Shown: positions 18,209-28,201 of the stretch, in pieces | How the letters are laid out: each line of letters opens with the position of its first letter | Numbering within the stretch: position 1 is the stretch's first letter | Assembly: GCF_013337685.1 (NCBI RefSeq) | Contig: NZ_SUQN01000007.1 | Location: 248,001 to 312,000 of the forward strand | Reading direction: 5' to 3' | Length of the DNA: 64,000 nucleotides | DNA from: Citrobacter gillenii | GTDB taxonomy: Bacteria > Pseudomonadota > Gammaproteobacteria > Enterobacterales > Enterobacteriaceae | Position numbers and translations under genes: made by a program | Notes under the pieces: generated by a model | Told to the model about the DNA's origin: nothing | What the model saw: only the letters and a program-made list of their open reading frames with translations | Databases searched by the model: none

Positions 18209-19246
18209 TCAGTCTTTCAGACCCAGCGTGACATGGGCCAGACGGCGTGGCGTCAGTGATTTATCGCGCCACTTGCTAAACCGGATGGCCCATAACAGCA
18301 CCTGATAACCCAGCTTAACGCTGCAAATATTGCTCACCATTCGCTTGAACATACCCGATACAAACACCTCGGCAATCATGCGCTGGCGAATCTTTTCGTC
18401 TGGCTCTTTGCGGATGCAATGGCATACGCGTAGCGCTTCGTAAATCACCTGCTGTTTGAATTCAGGGTAAATCGGAATACGCCCGGCGTAATCATGATTC
18501 ATCTTATCCAGCAGGCGGGTAATTTTGATGTAGTGGCGCTGATAGGCCAGGTTCTTCTCTCCGGTACGCGGCAGGCGACTGACGGACGCGCCGTGCAGGA
18601 AATATTTATACAGCGGAACCTCCGTGTAACGCGCGCGTTTGGCGTTAAACATAAACTCCGTCGTCCAAATAATATCCTGGTGGTGCAGACCGGAAAGAAA
18701 GGTTAGCCCAGCGTCGCGGATGGTTTGATGACGGTAAACCCCCATCCAGACCACATGCCGCCAGCGACGACTGGCAAGTGCTTTGCGCAGCCAGTCCGGC
18801 CCGGTCATGACGCCGGTAGAACGAATACGATCGGTGGGAATAGATGCCCAGGTATGACCCGTTTCCGCAATACACCAGTCGGCGTTACACTGGGCAACGT
18901 CCAGATTGTCCTGCAGCGCCATATTCATCAGCGTTTCATACATTTCCGGATAGGCAATGTCGTCACCATCGACGTAAGCGATATACTCGCCCTTTGCTAC
19001 CGCCATACCGGTATTTCGCGCTGCCGAGACGCCCCCGTTGCGCTGGTGCAGCAAATGGACGTGTGGATAACGATCCGCATAGGCCTGAGCAAGCTCTGCC
19101 GAGTTATCCGTAGAGCCATCATTTACGATGATGATCTCCAGATTTTTCCAGGTTTGCGCGATCAGGGAATCCATACACGCAATGAACGGTTCACCCGTAT
19201 TGTAAAGCGGCATAATGACGCTCAATAGGCCGGGAGTATAGGTCAT
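18209..19246 (-). CDS. waaH: LPS core glycosyltransferase WaaH (GT2)
   Basis: This 345-residue GT-A fold transferase has LLSVIMPLYN, NDGSTDNS and the DxD-type metal motif YVDGDD. It is collinear with E. coli WaaH (YibD), reported to add glucuronic acid to heptose III under phosphate limitation; substrate identity here is by homology. The start at MTYTPG is preferred (ATG, AGGA eight bases upstream) over a TTG five codons earlier. It is a single gene near but outside the waa operons. A heptose III acceptor would need the waaQ-like gene found elsewhere in the locus. Confidence 0.9.
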   Translation of the reverse strand: MTYTPGLLSVIMPLYNTGEPFIACMDSLIAQTWKNLEIIIVNDGSTDNSAELAQAYADRYPHVHLLHQRNGGVSAARNTGMAVAKGEYIAYVDGDDIAYPEMYETLMNMALQDNLDVAQCNADWCIAETGHTWASIPTDRIRSTGVMTGPDWLRKALASRRWRHVVWMGVYRHQTIRDAGLTFLSGLHHQDIIWTTEFMFNAKRARYTEVPLYKYFLHGASVSRLPRTGEKNLAYQRHYIKITRLLDKMNHDYAGRIPIYPEFKQQVIYEALRVCHCIRKEPDEKIRQRMIAEVFVSGMFKRMVSNICSVKLGYQVLLWAIRFSKWRDKSLTPRRLAHVTLGLKD

Positions 19247-19367
19247 ATAAAATCCTGCCAAACAATGTAATTAACGGCAATTTTTAGCATATTACGCGGC
19301 AGAAGATCAGAGAAAGTTATTCTTATCTTTGACCTAAAATGCGCCGGACAAGCGGGATCGCGCCAGA

Positions 19368-19407
19368 AAAAAATCCCCGGGTATTTAATGAACATAAATA
19401 TCCGGGG
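19368..19407 (-). terminator. Terminator of kbl-tdh
   Basis: CCCCGGGTATTTA (19375-19387) pairs with TAAATATCCGGGG (19395-19407), 13 pairs with one G-U. Read leftward it is followed by seven T, a strong intrinsic terminator 32 bases after tdh. Confidence 0.9.
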
Positions 19408-19438
19408 ACAGCACACAGAACCCATTAATCAGAAACGG

Positions 19439-20464
19439 TTAATCCCAGCTCAGGATCACTTTCCCTGACTGACCTGAACGCATCGCGTCAAAGCCCTGCT
19501 GGAACTCATCGATGGAGAACCGATGGGTGATGATTGGCGACAAATCCAGACCAGACTGGATAAGTGCAGCCATTTTGTACCAAGTTTCAAACATTTCGCG
19601 ACCGTAAATACCTTTAATAAACAGCCCTTTAAAGATAACCTTCGTCCAGTCGACGGACATGTCTGACGGCGGAATACCCAGCATGGCGATGCGACCGCCG
19701 TGGTTCATGGTGTCCAGCATGGCGCGGAACGCTGGCGGCGCACCGGACATCTCCAGACCCACATCAAACCCTTCGGTCATACCCAGCTCGGCCATGACAT
19801 CAGTCAGGTTCTCTTTCGCTACGTTTACCGCGCGAGTAATACCCATTTTGCGCGCCAGCTCAAGGCGATACTCATTCACATCCGTAATGACAACGTGGCG
19901 TGCACCAACGTGCTTCGCGACGGCTGCCGCCATAATCCCGATAGGACCTGCACCGGAAACCAGCACATCTTCTCCGACCAGATCGAACGACAGTGCCGTG
20001 TGAACCGCATTGCCGAACGGATCGAAAATTGAGGCTAAATCATCGGAGATGTTATCCGGGATCTTGAACGCGTTAAACGCCGGGATCACCAGATACTCAG
20101 CAAAACAACCTGGACGGTTTACACCGACACCGGTCGTATTGCGGCACAGGTGAGTACGCCCACCACGGCAGTTACGGCAATGTCCGCAAGTAATGTGGCC
20201 TTCACCCGACACGCGATCGCCGATTTTAAAACCTTTCACTTCCTGGCCGATGCCGACTACTTCGCCGACATACTCATGCCCAACAACCATTGGAACCGGG
20301 ATGGTTTTTTGCGACCATTCATCCCAGTTATAAATGTGAACGTCAGTCCCGCAGATGGCTGTTTTACGGATTTTAATCAGCAAATCGTTATGACCGACTT
20401 CCGGTTCAGGAACGTCGGTCATCCAAATGCCTTCTTCCGCTTTCAGTTTGGATAACGCTTTCAT
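19439..20464 (-). CDS. tdh: L-threonine 3-dehydrogenase
   Basis: This zinc-dependent medium-chain dehydrogenase oxidises threonine to 2-amino-3-oxobutyrate with NAD. It is 341 residues, the E. coli length. The catalytic zinc Cys is in [10 protein letters not shown] and the GHE motif in VGHEYVGEV. The structural zinc cysteines lie in [15 protein letters not shown]. The Rossmann motif is [14 protein letters not shown]. It follows kbl by nine bases; the two enzymes act in sequence. A strong terminator ends the operon. Confidence 0.98.
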   Translation of the reverse strand: MKALSKLKAEEGIWMTDVPEPEVGHNDLLIKIRKTAICGTDVHIYNWDEWSQKTIPVPMVVGHEYVGEVVGIGQEVKGFKIGDRVSGEGHITCGHCRNCRGGRTHLCRNTTGVGVNRPGCFAEYLVIPAFNAFKIPDNISDDLASIFDPFGNAVHTALSFDLVGEDVLVSGAGPIGIMAAAVAKHVGARHVVITDVNEYRLELARKMGITRAVNVAKENLTDVMAELGMTEGFDVGLEMSGAPPAFRAMLDTMNHGGRIAMLGIPPSDMSVDWTKVIFKGLFIKGIYGREMFETWYKMAALIQSGLDLSPIITHRFSIDEFQQGFDAMRSGQSGKVILSWD

Positions 20465-20473
20465 TTCACATCC

Positions 20474-21670
20474 TCAGGCAATAACGCCCAGTTGTTTACC
20501 AATGCGTGTGAACGCGTCAACAGCACGCGTAATCTGCTCAGGGGTATGCGCCGCAGACATCTGGGTACGGATACGCGCCTGGCCTTTCGGAACCACCGGA
20601 TAGAAGAAGCCGGTAACGTAAATACCTTCTTTTTGCAGTTCACGGGAGAACTGTTGTGCAACGACTGCATCACCCAACATCACCGGAATAATCGCGTGAT
20701 CGGCACCGGCTAACGTAAAGCCAGCGGCGGACATTTGCTCACGGAATTGACGGGCGTTTGCCCACAGGCGATCGCGCAGGTCATGGCCGGACTCAACCAT
20801 TTCCAGCACCTTAATGGACGCCGCCACAATCGCCGGAGCCAGTGAGTTGGAGAACAGGTACGGACGGGAACGCTGACGTAGCCACTCCACGACTTCTTTA
20901 CGCGCTGCGGTATAACCACCGGACGCGCCGCCCAGTGCTTTACCCAGCGTACCGGTAATGATGTCGACACGCCCCATCACTTCGCAGTATTCATGGGAAC
21001 CGCGGCCGTTTTCGCCGACAAAACCCACCGCGTGGGAATCATCAACCATCACCAGTGCATCGTACTTATCCGCCAGGTCGCAGACGCCTTTCAGGTTGGC
21101 AATCACGCCGTCCATCGAGAACACGCCGTCGGTAGCAATCAGCACGTGACGCGCCCCAGATTCACGCGCTTCTTTCAGGCGCGCTTCCAGTTCCTGCATA
21201 TCATTATTGGCGTAACGGAAACGCTTCGCTTTACACAGACGAACGCCGTCGATGATAGAGGCGTGGTTCAGGGCATCGGAGATAATCGCATCTTCTGCGC
21301 CCAGCAGCGTTTCGAACAGGCCGCCGTTGGCATCAAAGCAGGAAGAATAAAGAATGGCATCTTCCATACCGAGGAACGCCGCCAGTTTTTGCTCCAGCTG
21401 CTTGTGGCTGTCCTGGGTGCCGCAGATAAAGCGCACCGAAGCCATGCCAAACCCGTGAGAATCCATACCCGCTTTTGCCGCTGCAATCAGTTCCGGGTGG
21501 TTAGCCAGTCCCAGATAGTTGTTCGCACAAAAGTTAATCACGTGGCTTCCATCAGCTACCGTGATATCCGCCTGCTGCGCAGACGTAATAATGCGTTCTT
21601 CTTTAAACAGCCCTTCCGCACGTGCGGTTTCCAGGTCGTTCGTTAACTGCTTGTAAAAATTCCCACGCAT
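20474..21670 (-). CDS. kbl: 2-amino-3-ketobutyrate CoA ligase (glycine C-acetyltransferase)
   Basis: This PLP enzyme converts the Tdh product with CoA into glycine and acetyl-CoA. It is 398 residues, typical of the alpha-oxoamine synthase family. The PLP lysine is in [14 protein letters not shown], and the cofactor region [10 protein letters not shown] and the N-terminal [10 protein letters not shown] are intact. It is first in kbl-tdh and divergent from hldD across 214 bases, where the promoters of both must lie. Confidence 0.98.
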   Translation of the reverse strand: MRGNFYKQLTNDLETARAEGLFKEERIITSAQQADITVADGSHVINFCANNYLGLANHPELIAAAKAGMDSHGFGMASVRFICGTQDSHKQLEQKLAAFLGMEDAILYSSCFDANGGLFETLLGAEDAIISDALNHASIIDGVRLCKAKRFRYANNDMQELEARLKEARESGARHVLIATDGVFSMDGVIANLKGVCDLADKYDALVMVDDSHAVGFVGENGRGSHEYCEVMGRVDIITGTLGKALGGASGGYTAARKEVVEWLRQRSRPYLFSNSLAPAIVAASIKVLEMVESGHDLRDRLWANARQFREQMSAAGFTLAGADHAIIPVMLGDAVVAQQFSRELQKEGIYVTGFFYPVVPKGQARIRTQMSAAHTPEQITRAVDAFTRIGKQLGVIA

Positions 21671-21884
21671 TGCAATTCTCCAGACTGGGCAAATTTCAGC
21701 ACATATTACCCAAAGCTATACATTGATACGAGATGACGCGTCATCACTTCTTCAAAATGAAGCATAAATCACGTGTACCCGCACGGCTTATCGGTGAATG
21801 GCTGAAGCCAGGGCCATGTAGTGATATGATAGAAGTATTCGTGTCTGAGATTGTCTCTGACTCCATAATTCGAAGGTTACATTT

Positions 21885-22817
21885 ATGATCATCGTTACCG
21901 GCGGCGCGGGCTTTATCGGCAGCAACATCGTTAAGTCACTGAATGATAAAGGCATCACTGATATCCTGGTGGTGGACAACCTGAAAGACGGCACCAAGTT
22001 TGTTAACCTGGTGGATCTGAATATTGCTGACTACATGGATAAGGAAGACTTCCTGATCCAGATTATGGCCGGTGAAGAATTCGGCGATATCGAAGCAATT
22101 TTCCACGAAGGCGCATGCTCTTCCACCACCGAGTGGGATGGCAAGTATATGATGGACAATAACTATCAATACTCCAAAGAGCTGCTGCACTACTGCCTGG
22201 AACGCGAAATTCCGTTCCTGTACGCCTCTTCTGCAGCCACTTACGGCGGACGTACTTCTGACTTCATCGAATCCCGTGAATATGAGAAACCGCTGAACGT
22301 TTACGGCTACTCAAAGTTCCTGTTCGACGAGTATGTTCGTCAGATCCTGCCAGAAGCGGATTCGCAGATTGTCGGCTTCCGCTATTTCAACGTCTACGGA
22401 CCGCGTGAAGGCCACAAAGGCAGCATGGCAAGCGTGGCTTTCCATCTCAATACCCAACTCAACAATGGCGAAACGCCAAAACTGTTTGAAGGCAGCGAAA
22501 ACTTCAAACGTGATTTCGTCTATGTCGGCGATGTTGCCGCAGTTAACCTGTGGTTCCTGGAAAACGGTGTATCCGGTATCTTTAACCTCGGTACCGGTCG
22601 CGCGGAATCATTCCAGGCCGTGGCGGATGCTACGCTGGCTTACCATAAAAAAGGCAGCATTGAGTACATTCCGTTCCCGGAAAAACTGAAAGGCCGCTAC
22701 CAGGCGTTTACTCAGGCGGACCTGACTAACCTGCGCGCAGCAGGCTACGACAAGCCGTTTAAGACCGTGGCCGAAGGCGTAACGGAATATATGGCCTGGC
22801 TGAACCGCGACGCGTAA
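21885..22817 (+). CDS. hldD: ADP-L-glycero-D-manno-heptose 6-epimerase
   Basis: This NADP-dependent short-chain dehydrogenase makes the ADP-L,D-heptose used for inner-core LPS. It is 310 residues. The nucleotide motif [10 protein letters not shown] is at the N-terminus and the catalytic YxxxK is in [11 protein letters not shown]. It is the first gene of the rightward LPS operon, and waaF starts two bases after its stop. Its product is the donor for WaaC, WaaF and the WaaQ-like enzyme downstream. Confidence 0.98.
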   Translation: MIIVTGGAGFIGSNIVKSLNDKGITDILVVDNLKDGTKFVNLVDLNIADYMDKEDFLIQIMAGEEFGDIEAIFHEGACSSTTEWDGKYMMDNNYQYSKELLHYCLEREIPFLYASSAATYGGRTSDFIESREYEKPLNVYGYSKFLFDEYVRQILPEADSQIVGFRYFNVYGPREGHKGSMASVAFHLNTQLNNGETPKLFEGSENFKRDFVYVGDVAAVNLWFLENGVSGIFNLGTGRAESFQAVADATLAYHKKGSIEYIPFPEKLKGRYQAFTQADLTNLRAAGYDKPFKTVAEGVTEYMAWLNRDA

Positions 22818-22819
22818 GT

Positions 22820-23866
22820 ATGAAAATTTTGGTGATAGGCCCGTCCTGGGTTGGCGACATGATGATGTCGCAAAGTCTCTATCGCACGCTCAAGGCGCGC
22901 TATCCCCAGGCGATAATCGACGTGATGGCACCAGCATGGTGTCGTCCGCTGCTGTCGCGCATGCCTGAAGTCAACGACGCGATTGCCATGCCGCTAGGAC
23001 ACGGTGCGCTGGAGATCGGTGAACGGCGTAAACTCGGCCACAGTCTGCGTGAAAAACGCTACGATCGTGCCTTCGTGCTGCCGAACTCATTTAAGTCAGC
23101 ACTGGTGCCGTTCTTTGCGGGCATTCCCCATCGTACCGGATGGCGCGGTGAGATGCGCTACGGGCTGCTCAATGATGCACGCGTGCTGGATAAAGAAGCC
23201 TGGCCGCTGATGGTCGAGCGCTATGTAGCGCTGGCCTACGATAAAGGCGTAATGCTTTCAGCGAAAGATTTACCGCAGCCGCTGTTATGGCCGCAGCTGC
23301 AAGTCAGCGAAGGTGAAAAATCACTGACCTGTAGCCAGTTCTCTCTCTCTGCTGAACGCCCGATCATCGGTTTTTGTCCTGGGGCAGAATTTGGCCCGGC
23401 CAAACGCTGGCCGCATTATCACTATGCGGAACTGGCAAAGCAGCTGATCGACGAAGGTCATCAGATCGTACTGTTTGGCTCAGCCAAAGATCATGAAGCC
23501 GGTAATGAAATTCTGGCGACACTCAACACCGAACAGCAGGCATGGTGCCGTAATCTGGCGGGTGAAACGCAGCTCGAGCAGGCCGTTATTCTTCTCGCCG
23601 CCTGTAAAGCGGTAGTCACCAATGACTCAGGATTAATGCACGTAGCCGCCGCGCTGAACCGTCCGCTGGTCGCCCTGTACGGCCCCAGCAGCCCAGACTT
23701 TACTCCGCCTCTTTCCCATAAAGCACGGGTGATCCGCCTGATAACGGGTTATCACAAAGTGCGTAAGGGCGATGCGGCGCAAGGGTATCATCAGAGCCTG
23801 ATTGACATCACTCCTCAGCGCGTTCTGGAAGAACTGAACGACCTGTTGTTACAAGAGGAAGCCTGA
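22820..23866 (+). CDS. waaF: LPS heptosyltransferase II
   Basis: This GT9 enzyme adds the second heptose to the LPS inner core on the cytoplasmic face. It is 348 residues, as in E. coli. The N-terminal GPSWVGDMMMSQSL is the acceptor loop. The C-terminal NDSGLMHVAAALNRPLVALYG binds ADP-heptose. It is packed between hldD and waaC with gaps of two and three bases. Confidence 0.97.
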   Translation: MKILVIGPSWVGDMMMSQSLYRTLKARYPQAIIDVMAPAWCRPLLSRMPEVNDAIAMPLGHGALEIGERRKLGHSLREKRYDRAFVLPNSFKSALVPFFAGIPHRTGWRGEMRYGLLNDARVLDKEAWPLMVERYVALAYDKGVMLSAKDLPQPLLWPQLQVSEGEKSLTCSQFSLSAERPIIGFCPGAEFGPAKRWPHYHYAELAKQLIDEGHQIVLFGSAKDHEAGNEILATLNTEQQAWCRNLAGETQLEQAVILLAACKAVVTNDSGLMHVAAALNRPLVALYGPSSPDFTPPLSHKARVIRLITGYHKVRKGDAAQGYHQSLIDITPQRVLEELNDLLLQEEA

Positions 23867-23869
23867 CGG

Positions 23870-24838
23870 ATGCGGGTTCTGATTGTTAAAACATCGTCGA
23901 TGGGCGATGTACTGCATACATTGCCTGCGCTAACCGATGCGCAGCGGGCAATTCCAGGTATTCAGTTTGACTGGGTGGTTGAAGAAGGGTTCGCGCAAAT
24001 CCCATCCTGGCATTCAGCCGTTGACCGGGTGATCCCCGTGGCGATTCGCCGCTGGCGTAAAGCCTGGTTTTCAGCACCGATTAAAGCCGAGCGTAAAGCG
24101 TTTCGCGATGCGGTGCGTTTACAGCAGTATGACGCGATAATCGATGCCCAAGGTTTGGTTAAAAGTGCCGCTCTGGTTACGCGTCTGGGGCGCGGCATCA
24201 AGCATGGCATGGACTGGAGCACGGCTCGCGAGCCACTGGCAAGCCTGTTTTATAACTGTAAGCATCATATTGCCAGGCAGCAGCATGCCGTTGAACGTAC
24301 ACGGGAACTGTTTGCGAAAAGTCTGGGGTATACCAAACCACAGTCGCAGGGCGATTATGCTATCGCGCAGCATTTCTTGAACGATCTTAATGCTGATGCA
24401 GGCCAATATGCGGTATTTTTACACGCGACAACCCGTGATGATAAACATTGGCCGGAAGCCAACTGGCGGGAGCTGATTGGCCAGTTACATAACGCCGGAA
24501 TACGCATTAAGCTGCCCTGGGGTGCCCCTCATGAAGAAGCGCGCGCCAAAAGGCTGGCTGATGGTTTTAACTACGTCGATGTCCTGCCGCGGATGAGTCT
24601 GGAAGAGATCGCAAGTGTGTTGGCGGGGGCAAAGTTTGTCGTGTCGGTGGATACAGGGCTCAGCCATTTAACCGCAGCGCTGGATCGCCCGAACATTACC
24701 CTGTATGGCCCAACAGACCCAGGGCTGATTGGTGGGTATGGGAAGAATCAATACGCACAGCAGAGTCAATCCGGTAATTTACAGGATCTCGATGCCAGCA
24801 GCATCAACGCATCATTGCTTGATATTAATTTGCTTTAA
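23870..24838 (+). CDS. waaC: LPS heptosyltransferase I
   Basis: This GT9 enzyme transfers the first heptose to Kdo2-lipid A. It is 322 residues (E. coli 319). It has KTSSMGDVLHTLPAL at the N-terminus, with the family's catalytic Asp, and SVDTGLSHLTAALDRP in the donor domain. It follows waaF by three bases. The gap to waaL is 16 bases, so the operon continues. Confidence 0.97.
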   Translation: MRVLIVKTSSMGDVLHTLPALTDAQRAIPGIQFDWVVEEGFAQIPSWHSAVDRVIPVAIRRWRKAWFSAPIKAERKAFRDAVRLQQYDAIIDAQGLVKSAALVTRLGRGIKHGMDWSTAREPLASLFYNCKHHIARQQHAVERTRELFAKSLGYTKPQSQGDYAIAQHFLNDLNADAGQYAVFLHATTRDDKHWPEANWRELIGQLHNAGIRIKLPWGAPHEEARAKRLADGFNYVDVLPRMSLEEIASVLAGAKFVVSVDTGLSHLTAALDRPNITLYGPTDPGLIGGYGKNQYAQQSQSGNLQDLDASSINASLLDINLL

Positions 24839-24854
24839 CTTTAAGAGATGAACC

Positions 24855-26138
24855 ATGCTTTGCCAAAACATGTTTTCTCGCTTTATCGATAATACAAAAA
24901 ACAACCCATTTAATTTTCTATATCAGCTATTTTACACGGGGATCCTTGTCACCCTTGCGATGGTGCTGGTCAATCCCGATGAGGCACTGAAGGTATTTAT
25001 TGCCTGTGCGGCCCTGTCTCTGCCGTTGATTGGCAAAAATATAAAGTATGTGCTCGGCAACAAAAAAAATCTGATCTTGCCTTTTATGCTGTTGCTTTTT
25101 GGCTTAGTGCAAATTATCTGGGTGGACATCTTTAAGCAACCCGGATCTGCCTTTACCGGCGCCTACCGTTCGTATCAGAACGGGGGTAAAGTCATGATCT
25201 TTGCCGCACTGGTTCTCACCGCATTAACCTCGCGAGCACCCTGCGAAACCAAAACCCGTGTCACCAGCATCTGGGTTATTGTTACGGCAATTGGCCTGTA
25301 TCTTTTTGCAGGCTACCAGCTAGCCGGTGCCCCTAATCCTTTGGTTTATCGTGTTGCTCTCGGTTTTGAGCACCAGACTGGTACCGCTTATGCGCTGACA
25401 TTGATTGGCTTATTGGCATCTCAGGCCATTATCAACCTGCGTATAAAACATACCGTTTCACTGTATCTGTTACATTTCTTAATATCGCTGGCGGTTATTA
25501 TTACCACGCAAACTCGGGCGGCTATTTTGGTATACCCGATCCTGAGTATCGGCCTGTTTCTCATGCACCATCGTCACAACCGTATCATGTTGTTCAAAAC
25601 ATTATTGGGCTTCGTGATACTGGTAGGGGTAGCGTCAATTCCGCTTAAATCAATTATTGAAAATCGTTACCAGAACACGATGGTCGATTTGCATTCCTAC
25701 AGCCAGAACAATAGTAATTCTTCTATTGGCGCGCGACTTGCAATGCAACGAGCAGGTATTGAAGCCGGGAAAGAGCATTACTGGGGACAGTCACTTGAGC
25801 AACGAGGTGCAGAAATACAACAACTTGCTTTGCAAGATACCTCGCTACAAGGCGCCGTTGCATTCCTTGACGTTCATCTGCATAACGAGATAATTGATAC
25901 CTTTTCGCTTAAAGGCATCCCAGGGGTTGTTGTGCTACTCTTGCTCTATGCAGTCATGTTTTTAAGAGCTTACTGGCAACGTAGTTCTCTGTTGTTTGTC
26001 ATCTCAGGTGCTATCGCTATCTATGGCTTAAGTGATTTATTATTATATGCCAAAGGTGAAGCTTTGAGCAGCGTACTGGCATTGTGTATAGCAGCAATGC
26101 TGACCTCGAATCCAACGAGAGAGCGATGCCATGATTAA
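24855..26138 (+). CDS. waaL: O-antigen ligase WaaL
   Basis: This inner-membrane ligase joins undecaprenyl-linked O antigen to the lipid A core on the periplasmic side. The 427-residue protein has about twelve hydrophobic helices, the conserved Arg in TTQTRAAIL, and the large periplasmic loop ending in HLHNEIIDTFSLKGI with the family's essential histidine. Sequence is much less conserved than in flanking genes, as is usual for ligases matched to their own outer core. Its 3' end overlaps the next gene by eight bases. Confidence 0.93.
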   Translation: MLCQNMFSRFIDNTKNNPFNFLYQLFYTGILVTLAMVLVNPDEALKVFIACAALSLPLIGKNIKYVLGNKKNLILPFMLLLFGLVQIIWVDIFKQPGSAFTGAYRSYQNGGKVMIFAALVLTALTSRAPCETKTRVTSIWVIVTAIGLYLFAGYQLAGAPNPLVYRVALGFEHQTGTAYALTLIGLLASQAIINLRIKHTVSLYLLHFLISLAVIITTQTRAAILVYPILSIGLFLMHHRHNRIMLFKTLLGFVILVGVASIPLKSIIENRYQNTMVDLHSYSQNNSNSSIGARLAMQRAGIEAGKEHYWGQSLEQRGAEIQQLALQDTSLQGAVAFLDVHLHNEIIDTFSLKGIPGVVVLLLLYAVMFLRAYWQRSSLLFVISGAIAIYGLSDLLLYAKGEALSSVLALCIAAMLTSNPTRERCHD

Positions 26139-27144
26139 CGCTTCAGGTTATTTACTGAGCATTATTATACCGACATACAACAATGCGGAATTCATCGCAG
26201 AAACACTGGCATCGATACACCAGAGTATCACTGACGATGTGGAGGTAATCATTGTTAATGATGGCTCAACCGATCTGACCGAAGAACGCGTTAGTACATT
26301 TTATCGTGAAAAAAATTGCAAGAACATTAGATATATAAGCAAAAATAATCAAGGTGTTGCAATCGCCCGTAACGTTGGACTGGCCCATGCGACGGGAAAA
26401 TATATTGGTTTTGTGGACAGCGATGATATTGTCTGCCGTGATTATTTTTCTATTCTCCTCCCTAAATTAAGAGACGAAAAATATGATATTATTGAATTTA
26501 ACCTAACCCGTAATATAAAAAATCTGCATAAGAATACTTCTGATACGGAAAAGACTATCGTCCAGCACGAAGTGACTTTAGAAAATGACAACTATGCGCC
26601 ACTATTCCCAATTTTTCGTGCCGGTCAGTGGCACTTAATGACGAAGATTTTTCATCGTGATGTGATCGGTGAAGATCGATTTGAAGAACATCGTCGCTAT
26701 GAAGATATGATTTTCTGTCCTTTTCAATATTTTAAATGCCATAATATTTTAAAGATCGAAAATAATCTTTACTACTACCGGGTAAATGATAAAAGTATTA
26801 CCGAGAATATTATTGATAGCGATGCGGATAGTATCTTCTTCGCCATGCGAAAAATGTATAACTATATCAACGAAAATAGTGCCAAACGCACTGTTGCTAC
26901 GCTCATGATCATCAATTGTTTTCTCGAAGGACGCAAACTACTGCGTAAGAAAAAAGGCTATTATCGCTATAACGAAAGCATGCTAAATGATATTCACAAC
27001 GCGCTGGCATGCTGCGACACGCGAATTGTTAAGAAAAAGATCATTTATAAAATGAAATATCCACACATTGATCGTTCCATTTCTGAAATACGTTTTAAAA
27101 TTATAAATACCTGCAAGAATTTATTTTTTCGAAAGGGACTTTAA
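26131..27144 (+). CDS. Family 2 glycosyltransferase of the LPS core
   Basis: This 337-residue GT-A transferase has LSIIIPTYNNAEFI, VNDGSTD and the metal-binding FVDSDD, followed by a divergent C-terminal half rich in Tyr, Lys and Arg. Position next to waaL suggests an outer-core or substituent transferase, comparable in placement to WaaV of some E. coli core types; specificity cannot be read from the sequence. Base composition is much more AT-rich than hldD-waaF, a sign of a variable cassette. The start overlaps the waaL stop by eight bases, and the waaQ-like gene follows after one base. Confidence 0.88.
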   Translation: MINASGYLLSIIIPTYNNAEFIAETLASIHQSITDDVEVIIVNDGSTDLTEERVSTFYREKNCKNIRYISKNNQGVAIARNVGLAHATGKYIGFVDSDDIVCRDYFSILLPKLRDEKYDIIEFNLTRNIKNLHKNTSDTEKTIVQHEVTLENDNYAPLFPIFRAGQWHLMTKIFHRDVIGEDRFEEHRRYEDMIFCPFQYFKCHNILKIENNLYYYRVNDKSITENIIDSDADSIFFAMRKMYNYINENSAKRTVATLMIINCFLEGRKLLRKKKGYYRYNESMLNDIHNALACCDTRIVKKKIIYKMKYPHIDRSISEIRFKIINTCKNLFFRKGL

Positions 27145-27145
27145 C

Positions 27146-28201
27146 ATGTTTGATAAAGTGGACAGAGTTCTTATCTGCAAGCTCAAATTTTACGGGGATG
27201 TACTGTTGATCACCCCCGTCATTGCCAGCATTCGAGCCCGCTATCCGCAGGCTAAAATCGATCTGCTTCTTTATAAAGATACCAAAGCAATCGTAGCCGC
27301 GAATAAAGATATCAATGATTTTTACCTCATCGAGAAAAAGAAAGGTTTGCTGGCGACTACGAAAAATTACCTATCAGTGCGTCAACAGCTAAAGAAAAAT
27401 CACTATGATCTTATCGTCAACTTAACAGAGCAGTGGCCTATTGCAGCCCTTATAGCCTCCCTGCACCGTCCCTCTGTTGCGTTTGAACGTGACAAAAATC
27501 AATGGAATCGGCTTTTTACACACATAACGCCCTCCGTTGGAACACATGTCGTTGAGCAAAATTTATCCATATTGAAAGGGATTGGCTTTGGTGAAGCAGA
27601 GCTCAAGAAAGAGATGTCGTTGTGTTATCGTCCGGATGACTATCAACATTTAGTATCCCAGCTGCCTGCACTATCTTCGCAAAAATATGTTGTTATTCAG
27701 CCTACGGCAAGGCAAGAGTTTAAATGTTGGGATGATGATAAATTCGCACATGTCATAGACCATCTGCATCAACAAGGCCTGCATGTTTATCTTACCTGTG
27801 GGCCAGCATTAGGGGAGCAACAGCAGGTTCAACGCATCGCAGAACTGTGCCAGGTTTCTCCTGACCTGACACTGGCAGGCAAAACAACCTTCCTGCAATT
27901 GGCTGCGTTGATCGACCATGCAGTTCTTTACATCGGGGTCGATTCTGCGCCTATGCATATGGCGGCAGCGTTAGGAACACCACAGGTCTGCCTGTTTGGT
28001 GCTACCAATTATCAGCAATGGAGACCATGGTCAGATAAAGCAGTGTTGATTTGGGCTGGCGATTACCATCCAATGCCTTCCAGAGATGAACTCGACAGGT
28101 CAAAAAAATATTTAACATGGGTACCAGAACAAGCTGTGATTGACGCTATCGATATGGTACTTCATGATAGTGGCAATAATAAAGGCAATGAGAAAGCATA
28201 A
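27146..28201 (+). CDS. waaQ: WaaQ-like LPS heptosyltransferase III
   Basis: This 351-residue GT9 protein starts VDRVLICKLKFYGDVLLITP and carries VIQPTARQEFKCWDDDKF and GVDSAPMHMAAALGTP, which match the pattern of E. coli WaaQ rather than WaaC or WaaF. WaaQ adds a branch heptose (HepIII) to HepII. In E. coli the gene heads the leftward operon before waaG; here it lies in the rightward hldD operon between a GT2 and a GT8 gene, so it has moved or been replaced. Identity as WaaQ is by family pattern; another core heptosyltransferase is possible. Confidence 0.82.
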   Translation: MFDKVDRVLICKLKFYGDVLLITPVIASIRARYPQAKIDLLLYKDTKAIVAANKDINDFYLIEKKKGLLATTKNYLSVRQQLKKNHYDLIVNLTEQWPIAALIASLHRPSVAFERDKNQWNRLFTHITPSVGTHVVEQNLSILKGIGFGEAELKKEMSLCYRPDDYQHLVSQLPALSSQKYVVIQPTARQEFKCWDDDKFAHVIDHLHQQGLHVYLTCGPALGEQQQVQRIAELCQVSPDLTLAGKTTFLQLAALIDHAVLYIGVDSAPMHMAAALGTPQVCLFGATNYQQWRPWSDKAVLIWAGDYHPMPSRDELDRSKKYLTWVPEQAVIDAIDMVLHDSGNNKGNEKA

